Source: JBNKHG01 sp050290225 (GTDB lineage: Bacteria > Pseudomonadota > Gammaproteobacteria > Pseudomonadales > Cellvibrionaceae). Taken from it: 64,000 bases of DNA. Below the pieces are notes generated by a model that was given only the letters and a program-made list of their open reading frames with translations, was not told the DNA's origin and ran no database searches. The first letter of the stretch is position 1. Each line of letters starts with the position of its first letter. Of this stretch, positions 55,138 to 64,000 are shown piece after piece. Location of the stretch: positions 1 through 64,000 of the forward strand of contig JBNKHG010000036.1 in the NCBI GenBank assembly GCA_050290225.1, written 5' to 3'. A program made the position numbers and the translations under genes.

Positions 55138-55329
55138 ATGAAGTCAGTCGCAACTGCGGGCGGTTTGCTCGCTACTTTAGTGTTGCTCGGCTGCGCACCC
55201 ACGGTCAAAGTGGAGGCACCGGACAAGCCGATAACGATTAACCTGAACGTTAAAATCGAACATGAGATCCGCGTTAAAGTCGACAAGGAACTGGAATCCA
55301 TCCTGTCTGACGACAGCGGTCTTTTCTAG
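55138..55329 (+). CDS. ynbE: YnbE-family lipoprotein
   Basis: 63 aa with a lipobox VLLGC and the characteristic PDKPITINLNVKIEHEIRVKVDKELESIL. In E. coli YnbE is an outer-membrane lipoprotein that bridges YdbH. Lies 109 bp after ydbH and 11 bp before ydbL. Confidence 0.93.
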   Translation: MKSVATAGGLLATLVLLGCAPTVKVEAPDKPITINLNVKIEHEIRVKVDKELESILSDDSGLF

Positions 55330-55340
55330 GGGGCATGATT

Positions 55341-55688
55341 ATGGGTATCTGGATTAAACGGCTTTCTCTCTTGTTGGCGCTTGGCGGGTTGGGCAGCCTT
55401 TACAGCATCAATGTTTTTGCTATCGACCTTCAGACTGCAAAGGCCCAGGGATTGGTTGGCGAGACGACCAGCGGATATCTCGGGGCACACGGATCTCCAT
55501 CGGCGGAAGTGCGCAGCTTGATTTCCGATATTAACAGCAAGCGCAAAGCTGAGTATCAGAAAGTGGCGAAGAAGGTGGGCAAACCATTGAAGGTGATTGA
55601 GCAATTGGCTGGTGAAAAAGCGATTGCCAAAACCCGCTCTGGTTACTATGTTCAGGATTCCCAAGGCAATTGGAGAAAGAAACCCTGA
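55341..55688 (+). CDS. ydbL: YdbL-family (DUF1318) periplasmic protein
   Basis: 115 aa with a signal peptide ending NVFA. DUF1318 pattern: IDLQTAKAQGLVGETTSGYLGAH, EVRSLISDINSKRKAEYQKVAKK and YYVQDSQGNWRKKP. YdbL is thought to modulate the YdbH-YnbE pair. ATG 55341 is 7 bp after AGGGGG; ATG 55335 is in frame but too close. Confidence 0.93.
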   Translation: MGIWIKRLSLLLALGGLGSLYSINVFAIDLQTAKAQGLVGETTSGYLGAHGSPSAEVRSLISDINSKRKAEYQKVAKKVGKPLKVIEQLAGEKAIAKTRSGYYVQDSQGNWRKKP

Positions 55689-55722
55689 AAGCTTTCTTCG
55701 CCGGTCAAATGATAAAAATGGC

Positions 55723-56865
55723 ATGACTCGACTCGCTGTCTCCTGTTTTGTTCTGTCGCTGCTGGCTTGCGTAGCGGCCTGTTCGGCGAACAGTGGTGCC
55801 AGAATTATTGCGACGGAAAAACACGCAATACTTGTGGAGCCTGTTGTCGACGGTCTTTCGCACCCCTGGGGGCTCGCCTTTTTACCCGACGGAAGTTCGC
55901 TGATCACTGAGAAACCCGGTAGGCTTCGGCATCTGACCACCGCAGGATTGTCTGCACCCATAGCGGGCGTGCCAAAGGTGCTGTATTCAGGGCAGGGTGG
56001 TTTACTCGATGTTGCGGTGGATCCGGGCTTCTCTCGAAATCAGCTAATTTACTTAAGCTTTTCCGAGCCCTCAGTCGCTGACGGTAAGGCGGGTACTGCG
56101 GTCGCCCGCGCCAATTTGGAATTGACACCCACACCCCGGTTAACGAATGTACGGGTGATTTTTTCCATGAATAGAAAGAGCGAAACCCGACACCATTACG
56201 GTTCCCGGATTGTCATAGCTCCCGACCAAACGTTGTTCATTACACTGGGTGACCGAGGTGATCGACCGCGAGCGCAGGATCCCTTTGACCACGCCGGTTC
56301 GATTGTGCGGCTCAACCCCAACGGCAGCATCCCTGTGGACAACCCTTTTGCCGACGGCAAAAAGGCGGCGCCGGAAATCTGGTCTATCGGCCATCGTAAT
56401 CTCCAGGGGGCAACTTTGCACAAAGGTACTGGCGCTCTGTGGACGGTGGAGCATGGGGCCAGGGGTGGTGATGAGATCAATCATCCGCAGGCCGGCCGTA
56501 ATTACGGTTGGCCTGTCATCTCTTATGGACGACACTACAGCGGCGGCAAAATCGGAGTCGGTACTCACAAGGAAGGGATGGAGCAACCCGTCTATTATTG
56601 GGATCCCTCCATCGCGCCCTCCAGTCTTGCCTATTATGACGGCGTGGCATTCCCCGGTTGGCGGGGCAATTTGTTTGTCGGCGCGCTCAAGGACCAAATG
56701 CTTGTGCGCCTGGAACTGGCAGGTGAAGAAGTGGTACACGAAGAGCGATTGCTGAAAGGGGAGTTCGGACGGATTCGCAACGTGCGTCAGGGGCCGGATG
56801 GTTTTCTCTATTTATTGACAGACTCAAATAATGGACAATTATTGCGCATACGCCCCACTCAGTAA
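55723..56865 (+). CDS. PQQ-dependent aldose sugar dehydrogenase-like lipoprotein
   Basis: 380 aa six-bladed beta-propeller of the soluble glucose dehydrogenase/YliI type. Motifs: LSHPWGLAFLPDGSSLITEKPGRL, SGQGGLLDVAVDPGF, TRHHYGSRIVIAPD, LFITLGDRGDR, HRNLQGA and WTVEHGARGGDEIN. The propeller binds PQQ and Ca2+ and oxidises sugars in the periplasm. A likely lipobox (VAAC) is at the N-terminus. ATG 55723 starts 34 bp after ydbL and may share its transcript. Confidence 0.9.
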   Translation: MTRLAVSCFVLSLLACVAACSANSGARIIATEKHAILVEPVVDGLSHPWGLAFLPDGSSLITEKPGRLRHLTTAGLSAPIAGVPKVLYSGQGGLLDVAVDPGFSRNQLIYLSFSEPSVADGKAGTAVARANLELTPTPRLTNVRVIFSMNRKSETRHHYGSRIVIAPDQTLFITLGDRGDRPRAQDPFDHAGSIVRLNPNGSIPVDNPFADGKKAAPEIWSIGHRNLQGATLHKGTGALWTVEHGARGGDEINHPQAGRNYGWPVISYGRHYSGGKIGVGTHKEGMEQPVYYWDPSIAPSSLAYYDGVAFPGWRGNLFVGALKDQMLVRLELAGEEVVHEERLLKGEFGRIRNVRQGPDGFLYLLTDSNNGQLLRIRPTQ

Positions 56866-56889
56866 CGGGTCCCCGTTCATCTGCAGGCA

Positions 56890-58125
56890 TTAAACCACAC
56901 AGTTACGCCCCATCTGCTTGGCTTTGTACAAAGCGGTATCCGCAGACTTGATCACTTGTCCCGGCGTTTTTAGCGCTTCACCCCGTTGAGATACTCCGAT
57001 ACTGACGGTGATGGATACCGACTTGTGTTTTGCCTTTTTCCCGCGCTGGGCCGACCCCTGTTTTCCGGACTTTGGGCGTCGCTTTCTATTTCTCAATACC
57101 AGAGGGTAATTGGCGATGGATTCACGCACTGCCTCCAGGTGAGGTTTGCAGGTTTCGATAGCAGCACCGGGGAATAAAATAGTGAATTCCTCCCCTCCGT
57201 AGCGAAATGCCTGTCCCCCTCCGGTAACCTGTGAAATTTGCTTGGCGACCAGTTTAAGTACTTCATCGCCAACGTCGTGACCATGGGTGTCATTGAATTT
57301 CTTGAAATGGTCGATATCCAACATTGCCACCACGTAGCGCCTGCCGAGGCTTCTCAGCTTCTCATTCAATGCCCGCCGGCCCAGTATGCCAGTCAAATCG
57401 TCGCGGTAGGCCATGTTATAGGTGTTTCTTAACAGATCCGCGATCAACATGGCAGCAGCAGCGGAAAAAATCACAACGGAAATATAAGGCTTTTGCAGCC
57501 AGGCCAATACGATGTAGACGGACACCAGCGCAAAAAACAGTGAAGCACTGGCATCCGGGCGTCGCCATGTGATCCAGACCAGGGAAACAAGTGTGGCAAT
57601 CGCAAACCAGATGCTGGCGGTGGTGGACAAAATGTAACCGGGATAGGGCTTAACAGGCAGGGCAGTGACTAGCGTGGTGGCTTCGGCTGCATCTTGTGCA
57701 TACCAGGCCCATAATATGCAGGCCTCCAGGGGAACCAATGTCAACAGCAAAAACCCGGAAATATGGCGCAATCCCTTCTCTGGCATTACAAGTGACAACA
57801 GCAGGTTCAAAGGCACCAGCAGGCTAGCTGCACTGTATATAAAATGGGCTGGAGGTTCGCTCAGGGGTTGCTGTAAAAACGCTTGCAGGGCGAAATAGGT
57901 CATGGTCAGGGTTGTGCCTGCGGCAAAACTCCTGACCCGGTTAAACTGGTAGGCGAGCCCCATCGCCAGGCTCAATATAATATAGGGCAAGTAGCGCAAG
58001 AGCGGCTTGTAGGCCTCGTCAACCCCTGAAATGTTCTCCAGCGCCATCCAGGCTCCGGCCGCTAGAAGCAGAGGGATAGTGTTATTTGAAAGGGTGCGAA
58101 TGAATAACATGAAGCTAAAAGACAT
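56890..58125 (-). CDS. Membrane diguanylate cyclase (GGDEF)
   Basis: 411 aa. The N-terminal half has about eight to ten TM helices without a recognised MASE signature. The GGDEF domain starts at DDLTGILGRRALNEKL and has MLDIDHFKKFNDTHGHDVGDE and the active site FRYGGEEFTILFPG. The RxxD I-site is absent. A basic insert (NRKRRPKSGKQGSAQRGKKAKHK) interrupts the domain before its last strands. It would make c-di-GMP in response to a membrane signal. Confidence 0.92.
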   Translation of the reverse strand: MSFSFMLFIRTLSNNTIPLLLAAGAWMALENISGVDEAYKPLLRYLPYIILSLAMGLAYQFNRVRSFAAGTTLTMTYFALQAFLQQPLSEPPAHFIYSAASLLVPLNLLLSLVMPEKGLRHISGFLLLTLVPLEACILWAWYAQDAAEATTLVTALPVKPYPGYILSTTASIWFAIATLVSLVWITWRRPDASASLFFALVSVYIVLAWLQKPYISVVIFSAAAAMLIADLLRNTYNMAYRDDLTGILGRRALNEKLRSLGRRYVVAMLDIDHFKKFNDTHGHDVGDEVLKLVAKQISQVTGGGQAFRYGGEEFTILFPGAAIETCKPHLEAVRESIANYPLVLRNRKRRPKSGKQGSAQRGKKAKHKSVSITVSIGVSQRGEALKTPGQVIKSADTALYKAKQMGRNCVV

Positions 58126-58340
58126 CTTTCGTTTGATCGTTGGCGAATCTTAACAGGGTAAATCCGCATGTCGATATATTGAAACCTATCCTCCGGATGT
58201 TGTCTCTGAAAAGTGCTGATCAAGCCATACCCGCCGTCGCCCGCTTGCGCCAATAGGCCATATCATGCAGCATTGGGAGAAATACGACCCAACGCTGAAA
58301 AGTTGACCATCAGACAGGCAAGTTGATGAGGCCCCATTAA

Positions 58341-59105
58341 ATGAACCCGGCAAGAGTGATCTGCCTGATTGTGTTGTATGTGTCGATCGGCATAGCGAAT
58401 GCTGAGGTGGTCGATGTCGCGGTGGCTTCCAATTTTACGGCAGCGATGAAGGATATTGTGGCGGAGTTCGAGAAAACCTCCGATCACCAGGTGAGACTGT
58501 CTTTTGGATCCTCCGGCAAGTTTTTTGCGCAAATTGTGAACGGTGCTCCTTTTCAGGTCTTTTTCTCCGCTGACCAGTCCAAGCCGGCAGCCCTGGAGAA
58601 GGCTGGGCTGGTTGTGCAGGAAAGTCGGATGACCTATGCCGTTGGAGCACTGGCGCTCTGGTCCAGCAAGCCGGGATTCGTGGATGATTACGCCACACGA
58701 TTGAAGAACGGGGATTTTAATAAGCTGGCATTGGCGAACCCCAAATTGGCCCCCTATGGTATTGCCGCAATGGAAGTGCTGGAGCACTTAACGTTAAAAC
58801 ACGCCACTGAGAAGAAGTGGGTGCTTGGGGAAAATATCGCTCAAACCTACCAGTTCGTCAGTACGGGCAATGCCGATATGGGGTTTGTGGCTCTCTCGCA
58901 GATCATCGATAGAGGGCATTTCAGGCAAGGCTCAAGCTGGGTTATTCCCGCGGAACTGTACACTCCTATACGGCAGGATGCCGTGCTCTTGCAACGGGGT
59001 AAAAACAGTCGTGCGGCTCAGGCACTTTTACGTTTTGTCCGTTCCGAAAAGGTGAAAGCGATTATCGAATCCTACGGTTACGGGATTCCGGCCTCTCCAA
59101 AATAG
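58341..59105 (+). CDS. modA: Molybdate ABC transporter substrate-binding protein
   Basis: 254 aa with a signal peptide. The family pattern DVAVASNFTAAMKDIVAEFE, SFGSSGKFFAQIVNGAPFQVFFSADQSKP and NPKLAPYGIAAMEVL is clear, with ligand Ser residues in ASNF and GSSGK. It binds molybdate in the periplasm. modB and modC are not in the 430 bp that follow, so it is orphan here; the permease must be elsewhere, or the protein serves another oxyanion. Confidence 0.9.
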   Translation: MNPARVICLIVLYVSIGIANAEVVDVAVASNFTAAMKDIVAEFEKTSDHQVRLSFGSSGKFFAQIVNGAPFQVFFSADQSKPAALEKAGLVVQESRMTYAVGALALWSSKPGFVDDYATRLKNGDFNKLALANPKLAPYGIAAMEVLEHLTLKHATEKKWVLGENIAQTYQFVSTGNADMGFVALSQIIDRGHFRQGSSWVIPAELYTPIRQDAVLLQRGKNSRAAQALLRFVRSEKVKAIIESYGYGIPASPK

Positions 59106-59536
59106 ACTGCGCTCTGTGCTCCGCCGTATGGGGAATTGGCTTCCGCCCACATCGAGTGACGGCATTACTCCGACTGTCTAAACAACCTGGCAACCGCCTC
59201 AACCCATAGCCTGGTACCGCTTGACCGAGAGCGCAGCACATATAACAGGTGCATAGGTCGTAAATTTCTGTCAATTCAAGTAGCAGATTTATGTTTCCCA
59301 TTTGTCTCTTCTATGAATGGCCTATTCCGTACATACAACGTTAAATAACCATATAGAATATATAAATATATTTTTATAATATAATAGAATATCATCATGT
59401 TAAAGAGTCTTCTAGGCCATTCCTCTAGCATGGAGTATATAAATTAATCAAAGCTATACTATTCCCGTTGGAGAGACGTTAATGTTGATGAACAGTAACC
59501 TGAAAAATCATTTGCGGGGATGGAGGCGGCTTCCCA
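59106..59536. other. AT-rich upstream region of the sigma factor
   Basis: 431 bp with no gene. A very AT-rich core at about 59340-59395 (ATATATAAATATATTTTTATAATATAATAG region) could be an UP-element or promoter for the sigma cassette. No exact promoter called. Confidence 0.4.
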
Positions 59537-60148
59537 ATGGCAAGTAGAAGTCATAACACTTCTAAGCAAATTGGCTCCCGCTCGCAAGATGTGGCTGATG
59601 TATTTATTCAGCATCTGGCAGGACTGAAGAGTTATTTATCCAGGTTCTTCAGCTCCCCACATGATATTGAGGATGTATTGCAGGAAGCCTATATTCGATC
59701 GGTCCAGGCAAAGGACATCAGTCAAATCAAGTCGCCTAAGGCATTTCTCTATAAGGTTGCAAAAAATCTGGCGTTGAATAATCAAGCGAAAGCGGCGAAT
59801 AAGTTAACTGACTATATGGCAGACTTTGATGAGCTGGCTGTCTTCGATAATGAAATGCAGCTGGAAGACCAGGTAAACGGGGAAAAGCAATTTGTACAGT
59901 TTTGTGAGGCGGTCAAGCGTTTGCCGTCTCAATGTCGAAAGGCTTTTGTGCTGAAGAAGGTCTATGGATTTTCCAATAAGGAGGTCGCTGAGCGGTTGGG
60001 TATTACTGTCAGCACCGTGGATAAACACCTGATGAAGGGGCTGGCCATGTGCCGAACGCATCTTGAGCGCCAGGGTTATAGTGTTAGAGGTAATAGCGTG
60101 GGGACTTATGGTAAAGCGGAAGGAAAACCTGTCACCAAGCGGTTATGA
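59537..60148 (+). CDS. FecI-like ECF sigma factor
   Basis: 203 aa. Region 2 reads IEDVLQEAYIRSVQAKDI...KAFLYKVAKNLALNNQAK and region 4 CRKAFVLKKVYGFSNKEVAERLGITVSTVDKHLMKGLAMCR. It has the short N-terminus typical of iron-starvation sigma factors. A FecR-type regulator and an STN receptor follow, so it is the sigma of a cell-surface signalling cassette. Confidence 0.92.
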   Translation: MASRSHNTSKQIGSRSQDVADVFIQHLAGLKSYLSRFFSSPHDIEDVLQEAYIRSVQAKDISQIKSPKAFLYKVAKNLALNNQAKAANKLTDYMADFDELAVFDNEMQLEDQVNGEKQFVQFCEAVKRLPSQCRKAFVLKKVYGFSNKEVAERLGITVSTVDKHLMKGLAMCRTHLERQGYSVRGNSVGTYGKAEGKPVTKRL

Positions 60149-60248
60149 ATGAACATCACAATCACATGATTGCATGAGAGGTCAAAACAACAGGGCTGAG
60201 GGATAAGCGCTTCCATCAACGAGTGATTAGAGTAACAGTGAATATATC

Positions 60249-61394
60249 GTGAACGAGAATATTGTGGAAATCAGGGAAATAGAAAGAATCCGGGAGGAGG
60301 CCTGTGAATGGGTAATCCGTCTTGAGCATGGCAGCCTCAGTGAAACCGATACTGATCAGTTTCTACAATGGCTGGACCGGAGTCATCGTCACCGCGAGGA
60401 ATTTACCGAGCTGGTGGCGTTATGGGGGAATATGGACAGCATGTCCAGCCTGGCAGATGTGATTCCGGTGGATAGTCACCGATCGGCTGATTCTGAACCT
60501 GCAGCCTCTGCTGATTCATCGCCAGCCTGGCTGGCGACAATCAAAGGCTTCCTGGATTTTGGTTGGGGGTTCAAATACCCTGCAGCAATAGCGACATTTG
60601 CAGTGATTTCGCTCGTCAGTATTTTGTATGTCAGTGATGGACAATGGGCCAATCAGCTGTTTGGCGGAAATGCGAACCTTTATGCAACGCATGTGGGGGA
60701 GCAGAAAATTATTGGGCTGCCCGATGGGTCAACTGTAAATCTGAACACAAACTCAGAGGTAGAGGTGGTCTATAGTGATCGCCAGCGAAAAATTTACCTG
60801 AAGAGGGGTGAAGCGCACTTTGCTGTACAGCATAACCCGCAACGGCCGTTTGTGGTCTATGTGGGAACAGGATCGGTAACCGCCGTGGGGACGGCATTTA
60901 ATATTGAGTACAACAAAGGTTTTGTTGACGTTATTGTGACCGATGGCGTTGTTGAGGTTGAGTCGTCGCTTGCTGAGCGACAGTCGAAGGGCTTCTCGGA
61001 CAGCCCCGTTGATGGCTCTACTGATCCGAATCAAAAAATTGTGACTAAAACACGGGTAAAAGTAGGTCATAAAGCCGTTTTTGATGAAATTGTTCGCTCC
61101 GTGAAAGTCGTTGATTCCAAAGACATTGAGCGTGAATTGGCCTGGCAGGCGGGAAATTTGATTTTCGAGGGTGATCGGCTGGAGGATGTCATCGCTGAAG
61201 TCACTCGATACACGAAAAGCAGGATCGTCATCCACGGGGCGGCGTTGCGAGACTTGCAGATTGGGGGATCCTTTAAAACGGGGGAAACCGATGCCATGCT
61301 CGACGCACTGCAATCAAGTTTCGGCATTGCTGTAACACGGATGAGCGACAACTTGGTGGTTTTATCGAAAAAGCGAGAGGTCCCACAGGGTTAG
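60249..61394 (+). CDS. FecR-like anti-sigma factor
   Basis: 381 aa. A cytoplasmic N-domain (about 1-95: EEACEWVIRLEHGSLSETD, FLQWLDRSHRHREEFTELV), one TM (AIATFAVISLVSILYV) and a periplasmic FecR domain (IGLPDGSTVNLNTNSEVEVVYSDRQRKIYLKRGEAHFAV, VTAVGTAFNIEY) then a C-terminal STN-like module (LEDVIAEVTRYTKSRIVI). GTG 60249 is the start. It holds the sigma factor until the receptor signals. Confidence 0.93.
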   Translation: MNENIVEIREIERIREEACEWVIRLEHGSLSETDTDQFLQWLDRSHRHREEFTELVALWGNMDSMSSLADVIPVDSHRSADSEPAASADSSPAWLATIKGFLDFGWGFKYPAAIATFAVISLVSILYVSDGQWANQLFGGNANLYATHVGEQKIIGLPDGSTVNLNTNSEVEVVYSDRQRKIYLKRGEAHFAVQHNPQRPFVVYVGTGSVTAVGTAFNIEYNKGFVDVIVTDGVVEVESSLAERQSKGFSDSPVDGSTDPNQKIVTKTRVKVGHKAVFDEIVRSVKVVDSKDIERELAWQAGNLIFEGDRLEDVIAEVTRYTKSRIVIHGAALRDLQIGGSFKTGETDAMLDALQSSFGIAVTRMSDNLVVLSKKREVPQG

Positions 61395-61439
61395 GTAGTA
61401 CTCTGGAGTCTCCGGTAAATATCGATCAATAGGAAATTT

Positions 61440-61685
61440 ATGGACAGTAAAACCAAAGAGCTTGTTGCGGTAGGGGCCGCTATGGCGGTAAATTGTGCGC
61501 CCTGTTTAGAGTTTCACGTAGAAAAGGCCAAAGCGTGTGGTGCGAGCAGAAAGGAATTGATTATCGCCTCAGCGATTGGTGTCCAGGTTAAATTTAGTGC
61601 TGCCCAAAAGATGGAGGAACATGCCTCAACCGTTATTCAGGGATTTGGCGATGAAAAGGTGGAGAAAATATGTCGCTGTGAGTAA
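61440..61685 (+). CDS. Small carboxymuconolactone decarboxylase-like (AhpD-type) protein
   Basis: 81 aa single-domain protein with the AhpD core CAPCLEFHVEKAKACGASRKELIIA, where the CxxC is followed by His. Such proteins carry thiol-dependent peroxidase-support activity. It lies between FecR and the receptor (45 bp after the former, 6 bp before the latter), an unusual guest in this cassette. Function here unproven. Confidence 0.85.
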   Translation: MDSKTKELVAVGAAMAVNCAPCLEFHVEKAKACGASRKELIIASAIGVQVKFSAAQKMEEHASTVIQGFGDEKVEKICRCE

Positions 61686-61691
61686 CGTTAT

Positions 61692-64000
61692 ATGGCGCCT
61701 CTTCCTCTTGGGCCAACCCTCGAGTATGGCTTGAATCTTACCAATAAACCTGCTTTTAATTTCCGGTTTCGCTTTCTAATCCTGCTATTCTGGGTTTTTG
61801 CTGGCCATTGCTACGCGATTGAAAAGCGCCTTTTTTTTGATATTCCTGAACAAAGGGCGGATTCAGCCCTGAGAGAATTTTCCGCACAGGCCCGGCAGCA
61901 GGTGCTATTCCCTTATGAGAAAATAAGGGCTTTTACCACCAATTCAATTCGCGGTGAATATACAACGGAAGAGGCTATAAATGCCCTGCTGCAAGGCACG
62001 GGATTAACTTACAGCTTCAGCCGGTATAATGTACTAACGGTTATTGTGAGTGACGAAGGTTCTGGAGATACGTCGTCGGGCCGGTCTGGGGCTTTGGGTC
62101 AAGAAAATGCCGCACAGGGCAATCGACTCAATACCCTGGATGAGGTCGTGGTGGTGGGGAGCCGAGGTGCGCCGCGATCCGTGGGTGATTCCGCAGTGCC
62201 GGTCGATGTCATCGTAACCAGTAACCTGAATCGTCAAGGGAATACCAATATGAAAGCTGCATTGCGCAGTCTGGTTCCTTCCTTTAACGTCACCACCCAG
62301 GCCATAAACGATGCGGCTACACTCATACGTCCCACCAATCTGCGTGGTTTATCAGCGGATAGCACCCTGTTACTGCTCAATGGCAAGCGGCACCATAGAG
62401 CAGCGGTTATTTCCTTGCTCGGCGACGGTATTAATGATGGGGCTCAAGGTGCGGATATATCTGCAATCCCGGCTATTGCATTGAATCGCGTTGAAATGCT
62501 GCGGGATGGCGCATCAGCCCAATACGGCTCCGATGCAATCGCTGGTGTCATTAACTATGTACTCAAGGATTATCGTGAAGGTGGTTCGCTGGAAGCACAT
62601 TATGGTGAATACTTCGAAGGGGATGGAGATACTATTCAATTAGCCGGTAATTTCGGTTTGCCCCTTGGCGTGGATGGCTTTGCCAATTTCAGTTTCGAAG
62701 TCAATGACGTGGATCCCACTAGCCGAAGCACTCAGCGTAGTGACGCCGAACGGCTGATTGCAGCAGGAAATACTCATGTTGCTGATCCTGCACAAAAATG
62801 GGGTTCGCCAGATCGCAGTGAAGGAATGATTGTGTTTAATCTGGGTAAGGATATCGGTGAACTGCATAAATTTTACCTGTTTGGCAATGGCGGTTATCGC
62901 GATATCGAGAATGGCTTTTTCTATCGTGATCCAAATCTGCGTAGTGGTGTTTTTTCCAATGACGATGGAGAGACATTACTCATAGGCGATCTTACCCCAG
63001 ACGATGGCGAGTCGTGCCCCGAGGTCGCCATTATCGATGATGCGCCCGATCCAGTCGCTTTTTCCCAGGTCCAGGCTGACCCAAACTGTTGGTCTTTCGC
63101 GGAGAGTTTCCCCGGTGGATTTACACCACAATTTGGCGGCAGGATAGTGGACGGAAGTGTGGTGGTGGGTGTTTCCGGTCAGTTGATCAACGGATTGAAT
63201 TACGATGTCAGTGGATCAATCGGTCGAAACGCCGTTGAGTTCAGATTGAACAACACGGTAAATGCATCATTAGGCCCGGACTCCCCAACTTCATTCACAT
63301 TGGGCTCTCATGTCGAAGTAGACAGCGCCTTCAATGTTGATCTGTCCTATCCGATTAGCTTTTCCGATTTCTCCCCGTCGTTTAATTTTGCAGGGGGACT
63401 CGAGTTCCGCGAAGAGCGTTTTGAAGTTGAAACGGGCGATCTCAGTTCATATGAAATTGGTCCGCTGGTGACACAAGGTTTCAGTGTAGGATCCAATGGC
63501 TTTCAGGGTTTTAGCCCCAACGATGCCAGTAGCTTTTCCCGGCATAACCTGGGGCTTTACCTTGATATTGAGGCGGATATCAGGAATTGGCTCTTTTTGG
63601 GTGTGGCGACGCGATTGGAGGAGTATTCTGACTTTGGTTCAACCTTAAATGGCAAGGTCACCAGCCGCATTCAGGCGACCAGCAACCTGGCGTTTCGCGG
63701 CGCGTTCAGTACCGGCTTTCGCGCGCCCACACCGGGCCAATCCAACCTTCGCAGTCGGGTCACCCACTTTGGTGGGGCGGGGGAGTTGGAGGAGCAGCTG
63801 ATTATCCCTGCGGACAGTGTTATTGGTCAGCTTAAAGGGGGTAAACCGCTGGAATCTGAGGAATCAAAACACGCGAGCCTGGGTTTGGTCTTCGAAATAG
63901 AACAATTTAGTCTGACTCTCGATTATTTTCACATAAAGGTGGAAGACCGAATTGCACTAACGAGTCCAATCCCTATTGAGGAAAATGATGTCCAAATATT
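61692..64000 (+). CDS. TonB-dependent receptor with an STN signalling domain (3' end cut by the window)
   Basis: Partial: more than 769 aa seen, and the frame is open at base 64000. A hydrophobic segment (RFLILLFWVFAGHCYA) is the likely signal peptide. An STN domain follows (FDIPEQRADSALREFSAQARQQVLF, EEAINALLQGTGLTYSF), then the TonB-box area, a plug domain (LRGLSADSTLLLLNGKRHH, IALNRVEMLRDGASAQYGSDAIAGVINYV) and a barrel. The STN domain interacts with FecR, so ligand uptake would turn on the sigma factor. Confidence 0.92.
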   Translation, partial: MAPLPLGPTLEYGLNLTNKPAFNFRFRFLILLFWVFAGHCYAIEKRLFFDIPEQRADSALREFSAQARQQVLFPYEKIRAFTTNSIRGEYTTEEAINALLQGTGLTYSFSRYNVLTVIVSDEGSGDTSSGRSGALGQENAAQGNRLNTLDEVVVVGSRGAPRSVGDSAVPVDVIVTSNLNRQGNTNMKAALRSLVPSFNVTTQAINDAATLIRPTNLRGLSADSTLLLLNGKRHHRAAVISLLGDGINDGAQGADISAIPAIALNRVEMLRDGASAQYGSDAIAGVINYVLKDYREGGSLEAHYGEYFEGDGDTIQLAGNFGLPLGVDGFANFSFEVNDVDPTSRSTQRSDAERLIAAGNTHVADPAQKWGSPDRSEGMIVFNLGKDIGELHKFYLFGNGGYRDIENGFFYRDPNLRSGVFSNDDGETLLIGDLTPDDGESCPEVAIIDDAPDPVAFSQVQADPNCWSFAESFPGGFTPQFGGRIVDGSVVVGVSGQLINGLNYDVSGSIGRNAVEFRLNNTVNASLGPDSPTSFTLGSHVEVDSAFNVDLSYPISFSDFSPSFNFAGGLEFREERFEVETGDLSSYEIGPLVTQGFSVGSNGFQGFSPNDASSFSRHNLGLYLDIEADIRNWLFLGVATRLEEYSDFGSTLNGKVTSRIQATSNLAFRGAFSTGFRAPTPGQSNLRSRVTHFGGAGELEEQLIIPADSVIGQLKGGKPLESEESKHASLGLVFEIEQFSLTLDYFHIKVEDRIALTSPIPIEENDVQI

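Noticed and set aside
58341..59536. Complete molybdate transport operon
   Set aside because: modB and modC are not present after modA.

Overview
The window looks like chromosome of a mid-GC, aerobic, Gram-negative gammaproteobacterium, probably marine and related to the Cellvibrionales/Pseudomonadales. Supporting signs are the monomeric NADP isocitrate dehydrogenase, ETF/ETF-QO, Prc protease, ydbH-ynbE-ydbL, two TonB-dependent receptors, BarA-type hybrid kinases, GGDEF proteins and a PilZ-like protein. Assignment below class level is inference.

Region 1 (1-9800) is accessory and scarred. It holds an attC-like inverted repeat, a LysR gene broken near its 3' end, seven 22-bp tandem repeats, a Fic protein, a fused IS3/tyrosine-recombinase remnant, IS21-like terminal repeats, an unknown 160-aa protein, a MocR-type regulator divergent from a cupin/tandem-thioredoxin/membrane-protein cluster, and a decayed IS91-family transposase lying against tRNA genes.

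Region 2 (9900-28900) runs from tRNA-Leu and tRNA-Cys through a PilZ-like protein and a SIMPL protein. A three-gene minus-strand operon follows: TonB receptor, ABC-type periplasmic binding protein, hybrid kinase. Next come a patatin lipase, an AP2-like protein with a histone H1-like tail, an ECF sigma factor with a tiny zinc-finger anti-sigma, DoxX, a diguanylate cyclase, an ABC exporter with an MFS protein, and a frameshifted Nmad3 (DNA-modification-associated) gene whose start codon lies in a 16-bp tandem repeat. trmH closes the region.

Region 3 (28900-44300) is mostly acyl-CoA and electron-transfer metabolism. A 2-oxoacid:ferredoxin oxidoreductase operon (fused gamma/delta, alpha, beta) ends in an acyl-CoA synthetase. 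Then come tRNA-Pro, a K+ channel, TesB thioesterase with a divergent TetR regulator, a lipoprotein, a DUF1285 protein, ETF-QO, a compact MalT-like LuxR regulator and etfBA. Electrons from acyl-CoA dehydrogenases would pass through EtfAB to ETF-QO and ubiquinone.

Region 4 (44500-59100) is housekeeping: hybrid kinase, xthA, prc, icd, ydbH-ynbE-ydbL, a PQQ-type sugar dehydrogenase, a membrane GGDEF protein and an orphan modA. Region 5 (59500-64000) is a FecI-FecR cell-surface signalling cassette with a small AhpD-like protein and an STN-domain TonB receptor that runs off the window end.
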